Shown: piece by piece, positions 8,230 through 11,673 of the stretch
How the letters are laid out: each line of letters starts with the position of its first letter
How positions within the stretch are numbered: position 1 is the first letter of the stretch
From: Oehlia diaphana
Taxonomy: Eukaryota; Glomeromycota; Glomeromycetes; Glomerales; Glomeraceae
Reading direction: 5' to 3'
DNA: 11,673 nucleotides
Assembly (NCBI GenBank): GCA_003833135.1
Contig: QZLH01001757.1
Location: forward strand, 3,498 to 15,170
Made by a program: the position numbers and the translations under genes
The notes under the pieces: model-generated
Told to the model about the DNA's origin: nothing
The model's input: only the letters and a program-made list of their open reading frames with translations
Database searches by the model: none

Positions 8230-9740
8230 TAAAAAAGATATTTTGATAGAAAAAAATAAAGCAAACATATTAAAAATATTTATATTTCAGTCATGATCCT
8301 TTGCTCATAAAATTTCTTACGACAGTTTGTATATAACAGATATTAATATAATTATTATAATATTTATTTTTCAATCGGGACTATTGTAAAATTGCACATA
8401 TTTATGTCGAATTTTTTTTTTTTTTTTGATACTTTGATAGAAAAAGTCAAAAAATACAAGTAATACATTTATATTTCGGCCATATTCGTTTGCTTATTAA
8501 ATTTTTCATAACGGTTTGTATAACAGATATATTTTAATATTTATCTCTCAATCAGAGATTTTATAAAATTGCATATATTAATGTTGATTTTTTGATATTT
8601 TGATAGAAAAGATCAAGAATATGTAAGAAATACAAATGTATGTCAGCTTGCTCATGAAATTTCTTATAACGGTATGTTTGTAACAGATAATAATAGAATA
8701 ATTAACTCAGTCGTAGATTACTGAAAATTGCACATAATAATGTCTGATTTTTTTTGGTATTTTGATAGAGAGAGTCAAGAAAATATAAGTAAAGAATTTG
8801 AATTTCGGCCATGATCGTTTGCTCATGAAAATTTTTTATGACGGTTTGTATATAACAGTTAATAATATAATGATTATTTCTCAATAGGTGATTTTGTAAA
8901 ATAATGTCAATTTTTTTTAATATTTTGATAGAAAATACCAAGAAAAGCGTTTATATGTCAGCCATGATCATTTGCTCTCTAATTTTTTATTGTTCTTATA
9001 TAGTATAGACCAAGAAAATATAAGAAATATATTTGTATGTCGGTCATGATCATTTGCCCATGAATTTTTTAAACTGGTTTGTATAGTACTGATAGTTATA
9101 TTATCAATCGAACATTACTAAAATTACAAATAATAATGGCAAAATTTTTTTTTTGTTATTTATATAGAAAGACTAAGAAAATATAAGAAATACATTATAT
9201 TTCGGCCATGATCGTTTGCTCATGATAATTTCTTAGGATGGCAGTTTATATATAACAAACAGTAATATAATATTTATCTCTCAATCGGTGATTTTGTAAA
9301 ATTGCACATATTGATGTCAATTTTTTTTTTGATATTTTGATAGAAAATACCAAGTAAATATAAGAAATACGTTTTATATATTAGCCAGCTCATGAAATTT
9401 TCAATAACAGTTTGTATAGTACGGATATTAATTAGCTCAATCTGAGATTACTGAAAAATGCGCACAATAATGTCTAATTTTTTATTGTTCTTTATATAGT
9501 ATAGACCAAGAAAATAAAAGAAATTCGTTTGTATGTCGTTCATGATCATTTGCTCATGAAATTTCTAATAACGGTCTGTATAGAACGAATAATATTTAAT
9601 TAATTACCTTAATTTGAGATTACTGAAAATTACACATAATAATATAAATTTTTTTTTAATCTTTTGATAATATAGACCAAGAAAATTTAAGAAATACATT
9701 TATATTTCGGTCATAATCGTTTGATCATGAAATTTCTTAT
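8230..9740. repeat. Diverged tandem repeat array, about 10 units of 160-190 bp
   Basis: A block recurs in order: TTTTGATAGAAAA, then AAGAAAATATAAGAAATAC, TTTCGGCCATGATCGTTTGC, TCATGAAATTTCTTATAACG, GTTTGTATATAACAGATA, CTCAATCGG.GATTTTGTAAA and TTGCACATA.TAATGTC. The CATGATC anchor or its variant is found near 8292, 8481, 8645 (shortened), 8810, 8963, 9045, 9207, 9384 (shortened), 9541 and 9712. Spacing is mostly 150-190 bases, with one short interval (8963 to 9045) that marks a partial unit. Units differ by many substitutions and small deletions, so the array is old. It codes for nothing; the open frame at 8702-8941 is a by-product. Confidence 0.8.
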
Positions 9741-10035
9741 CAAGTTCTTTTAAGAGATAATGATTTGTATTAAATAAAAAAGACTACACAAAAAATAATT
9801 TTTAAATGATATGTAATTATATTCAGCAAAATATTAATTATTATTAAAGAATTATAATCAACTATTAGCGAATAAAAGTTATTTTTGTAGTAAACATTTT
9901 TGCTTGTTTTAAAGATAACTATTATGGAACTATTTTAGAATTTCCTTAAGGCAAAGGAAGGAATATAACCAACTCCTCTTTCAGAATCAGTAGAGCTTTA
10001 CCAGAAATCATAAAATAGGACCCATTCATTAATTA
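9741..10035. other. AT-rich stretch, no firm gene
   Basis: The first 150 bases are almost pure A/T. On the minus strand, 9950-10027 stays open in the same frame as the small spliced frame described at 10036-10186 (ISGKALLILKEELVIFLPLP), but two stops separate them. It may be a remnant of a longer transcript. Confidence 0.3.
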
Positions 10036-10186
10036 CTACCGGCATTGGGAATTTAAGGAAAACCTGTAATTAAAGGATAAAATGAAATATAATTACTGAT
10101 AATAAAGATTATGCTTACAGTTCTTTTTGTATTTTAAGTAATTTACGAGGAGTTAAAAGGGAAAACATCTCCCCGCGCCTTTGCAT
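10036..10186 (-). other. Possible small spliced reading frame (31 codons)
   Basis: On the minus strand an ATG at 10186 reads MQRRGEMFSLLTPRKLLK and on to a clean donor (ACT|GTAAGC at 10118). A clean acceptor (TTTAATTACAG) ends at 10064, so the intron is 55 nt. Joining gives 31 codons (end LFSLNSQCR) and a TAG at 10036-10038. The exon part around 10150-10190 is GC-rich compared with its flanks. I recognise no domain. It could be a true small gene, an exon of a non-coding transcript, or a relic of a longer frame that continues after the stops. Confidence 0.25.
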
Positions 10187-10954
10187 TGTTGCACTTGTTA
10201 TCATGCAAATATAAAAATTGGCTAGAATTTACAACTGTAATTGTGAAATAAAGGAAGAAAATAAATTAAACGAATTTTCCTTCACTGATAATAATAAGGA
10301 AAGCGAATTTTAACATTTTTTTTTATCGCATAAATATTGATTATAAAAATGTAGAAAATAATCATTTAGAAAGAATCATCAGAGTTGTAATTGTACAAGA
10401 TAGTACGGTATAGTTTTTCATAGTTTTTTAACCGTAATGATAAAAATTTATGTAGGTACTGCGAGGCTGTAAAGCCGAGATGATACCTATTGTAACACTT
10501 TTTGTAATTTTACCTTTTATTTAGTTTTTGACTTTTATATGGGATGCGATATTCCGCAGGTGTAATAAAAACCAAACCTATAATTTATTATACATTACAA
10601 TTTTTTAATTTGATTATATACACTTCGAAAATCAGTAAATCGGAATTATAGAGAGATGTTTTTATTAATTGAGTAACAAAATTTTATTGTTTTATTTTTC
10701 AAAAAATTTTTACGAATTATTCATAATAATAATTGAAATTATGCAATTAAATCGCAAAAATTTCTTACAAAAATAGTAAAAATTTCCTACGAAAATAATA
10801 CAAAAATAATACGAAATAATACTAAATTAATAAAAATTTCCTACGAAAATAAAAAAATTCAATCTACAATTCCACAAAAAATCCAAAAAAAACTGACGAA
10901 TTCACAATCTAAAATTTGAAAAAAAAGTTAGTATAATAAAAACTCAAACAAAAA
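10187..10954. other. AT-rich stretch with a small hairpin and short direct repeats
   Basis: An imperfect hairpin lies at 10453-10489 (TAGGTA ... GGCT-GTAA-AGCC ... TACCTA), much richer in GC than its surroundings. A 22-bp direct repeat containing AAAATTTCCTACGAAAATAA occurs at 10777-10798 and 10831-10852, with similar shorter words between. No gene is seen. The hairpin does not fit a tRNA; it may belong to a dispersed repeat or an untranslated region. Confidence 0.4.
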
Positions 10955-11100
10955 TTAAAGTACAAATCTATACCATTTGTCTGTTTCATCTTCCATTTCC
11001 AGTGATTCTTTCACTCCCATTGGTTCCGATTCTTTCACTCCCGTTGGTTCCAATTCTTCTATTCCCGTTGGTTCTGAATCTTCTATTACCTCTATTTTGT
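10955..11100 (-). CDS. Candidate last exon with in-frame 8-residue repeats
   Basis: On the minus strand an acceptor-like CATCACTTAG ends at 11101 and an open frame follows to TAA at 10955-10957. It reads DKIEVIEDSEPTG, IEELEPTG, VKESEPMG, VKESLEMEDETDKWYRFVL. The repeat unit is about eight residues, (I/V)-x-E-(S/L)-E-P-(T/M)-G, and is very acidic, so the peptide is probably disordered. Open coding with conserved repeat phase over about 145 bp supports a real exon. The upstream exons should lie to the right on the minus strand, but I could not find them before the window ends; the region 11110-11670 shows none with confidence. Function unknown. Confidence 0.4.
11006..11077. repeat. Three 24-bp tandem repeats
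   Basis: The units are 11006-11029, 11030-11053 and 11054-11077, each of the form TTCTTTCACTCCCRTTGGTT plus four bases, with a fourth decayed unit after 11077. The unit is a multiple of three and keeps the minus-strand frame open. Confidence 0.85.
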
Positions 11101-11222
11101 CTAAGTGATGGGAAAAAAAAAGTGGTTATTACCGTTGCTTTTGAATATTGATTAAAAAAAATTTTTTTTATTTTTTATTAAGTCTGAATTACATAAATAT
11201 GTAACACATATTTAATTTAGAT
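11101..11222. other. Short AT-rich spacer
   Basis: It contains long A and T runs (for example 11155-11180) that form a palindrome-like A/T block. No gene is seen. If the exon at 10955-11100 is real, the 3' part of its intron lies here. Confidence 0.4.
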
Positions 11223-11416
11223 TTGTGTAATGTTAATCTTACTAAAATATTAAATTTTTATAAAAATCTTAATTTAACTAATTCCAAAAATTGGCACATA
11301 TGCATTTCTGAAATAACCTATCAAATAATGTCAATTGATACAAGATCTATTTCAGATTATAGTATTCTTCAATTTCCTGATACTGCTTATACTGAATTTA
11401 TGAAACTTGTTTCAAC
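11223..11416 (+). pseudogene. Transposase-like N-terminal fragment, interrupted by a MITE
   Basis: The plus-strand frame opens at 11223 and the convincing part is MSIDTRSISDYSILQFPDTA followed by YTEFMKLVS. From memory this resembles the start of a repetitive transposase-like family in Rhizophagus (pattern ISDYSILQFPNAAYAEFM). The first 30 or so residues (NFYKNLNLTNSKNWHICISE) look less conserved and the true start is unclear. The frame is cut at 11416 by a 243-bp inserted element and would end at a TGA at 11430 inside it. After the element the same frame resumes at the window end (GTT TCA ACA CAT), which supports an insertion into coding sequence. The gene must continue to the right of the window. 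Confidence 0.5.
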
Positions 11417-11659
11417 TAAGGTTGCTTGCTGAAACCTAGGAGTTTAGGCAAGATGGCATTTTGCCGAAAAGTGAAATTCTGCTAAAATATATTAAAGTTA
11501 TATCAAAAAACTGGCGAAACTCTGGAGAAAGACGAAACTGCCGAAACTTATTATAAATGCTGAAACTGCTGAAACTCTGCCAAAATTATAATAAATCTAT
11601 AGTAAAATTTTGATGAAACCAATTGTAGGATTTTGAAAAAGTTTAGATAAGCAACCTTA
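11417..11659. mobile_element. hAT-like MITE, 243 bp, with 8-bp target duplication
   Basis: Perfect 11-bp terminal inverted repeats TAAGGTTGCTT (11417-11427) and AAGCAACCTTA (11649-11659) are flanked by a perfect 8-bp direct repeat GTTTCAAC (11409-11416 and 11660-11667). An 8-bp target duplication and this kind of end fit the hAT superfamily. The interior codes for nothing and is dotted with the word GCYGAAACT or near matches (for example CTGCCGAAACT, GCTGAAACTGCTGAAACTC around 11535-11580), which may be subterminal binding sites for a transposase. The intact duplication shows a fairly recent insertion. Confidence 0.85.
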
Positions 11660-11673
11660 GTTTCAACACATCA

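Noticed and set aside
8702..8941. Minus-strand open frame of 79 codons
   Set aside because: It lies wholly within the tandem repeat array and does not recur as an open frame in the other units.
8230..9740. CRISPR-like reading of the repeat array
   Set aside because: Units are long, diverged and directly joined with no unique spacers, and the genome is eukaryotic.

Overview
The window looks like nuclear DNA of an arbuscular mycorrhizal fungus of the Rhizophagus type (Glomeromycotina). Three things point there. It is very AT-rich. Its genes are split by short GT-AG introns. Its protein modules, recalled from family knowledge and not searched, resemble expanded families of these fungi: SAM-headed proteins with PD-(D/E)XK nuclease-like domains, a Crinkler-type ubiquitin-like header, and a repetitive coiled-coil family with a C-P-[LI]-C-x3-H tail. 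There are no operons, ribosome binding sites or other bacterial features.

Left part (1-6900), all recognisable genes on the minus strand. A six-exon gene runs from 1813 to beyond the left edge and is open throughout once spliced: SAM domain, then PD-(D/E)XK nuclease-like core, then the start of what looks like a kinase-like domain. To its right lie relics in the same orientation: two related fragments of a coiled-coil / zinc-tail family (2211-2741 and 2894-4435), a broken SAM plus nuclease-like gene (4570-5778) and an orphan Crinkler-like header with a stop (6115-6390). A weaker unrecognised relic lies at 6616-6813. Only the leftmost gene could still make its full product.

Middle part (7100-9740), repeat DNA. 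Two related miniature elements of 163 and 162 bp with long terminal inverted repeats sit about 110 bp apart. After roughly 700 bp of AT-rich sequence comes about 1.5 kb of a diverged tandem repeat with a unit of about 160-190 bp.

Right part (9741-11673), mostly AT-rich. It holds a possible small spliced reading frame (10036-10186, minus), a small hairpin, a candidate last exon with in-frame 24-bp repeats (10955-11100, minus), and a plus-strand transposase-like coding fragment. That fragment is interrupted by a 243-bp hAT-like miniature element with perfect 11-bp terminal inverted repeats and a perfect 8-bp target duplication.

Taken together, the window is an accessory, repeat-rich stretch where members of expanded effector-like and TE-like families have been copied in and mostly decayed. 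Nothing here shows the genes working together in one pathway; the link between them is shared modules (SAM, ubiquitin-like, coiled-coil headers on nuclease or kinase-like or zinc-binding C-termini) and shared fate.
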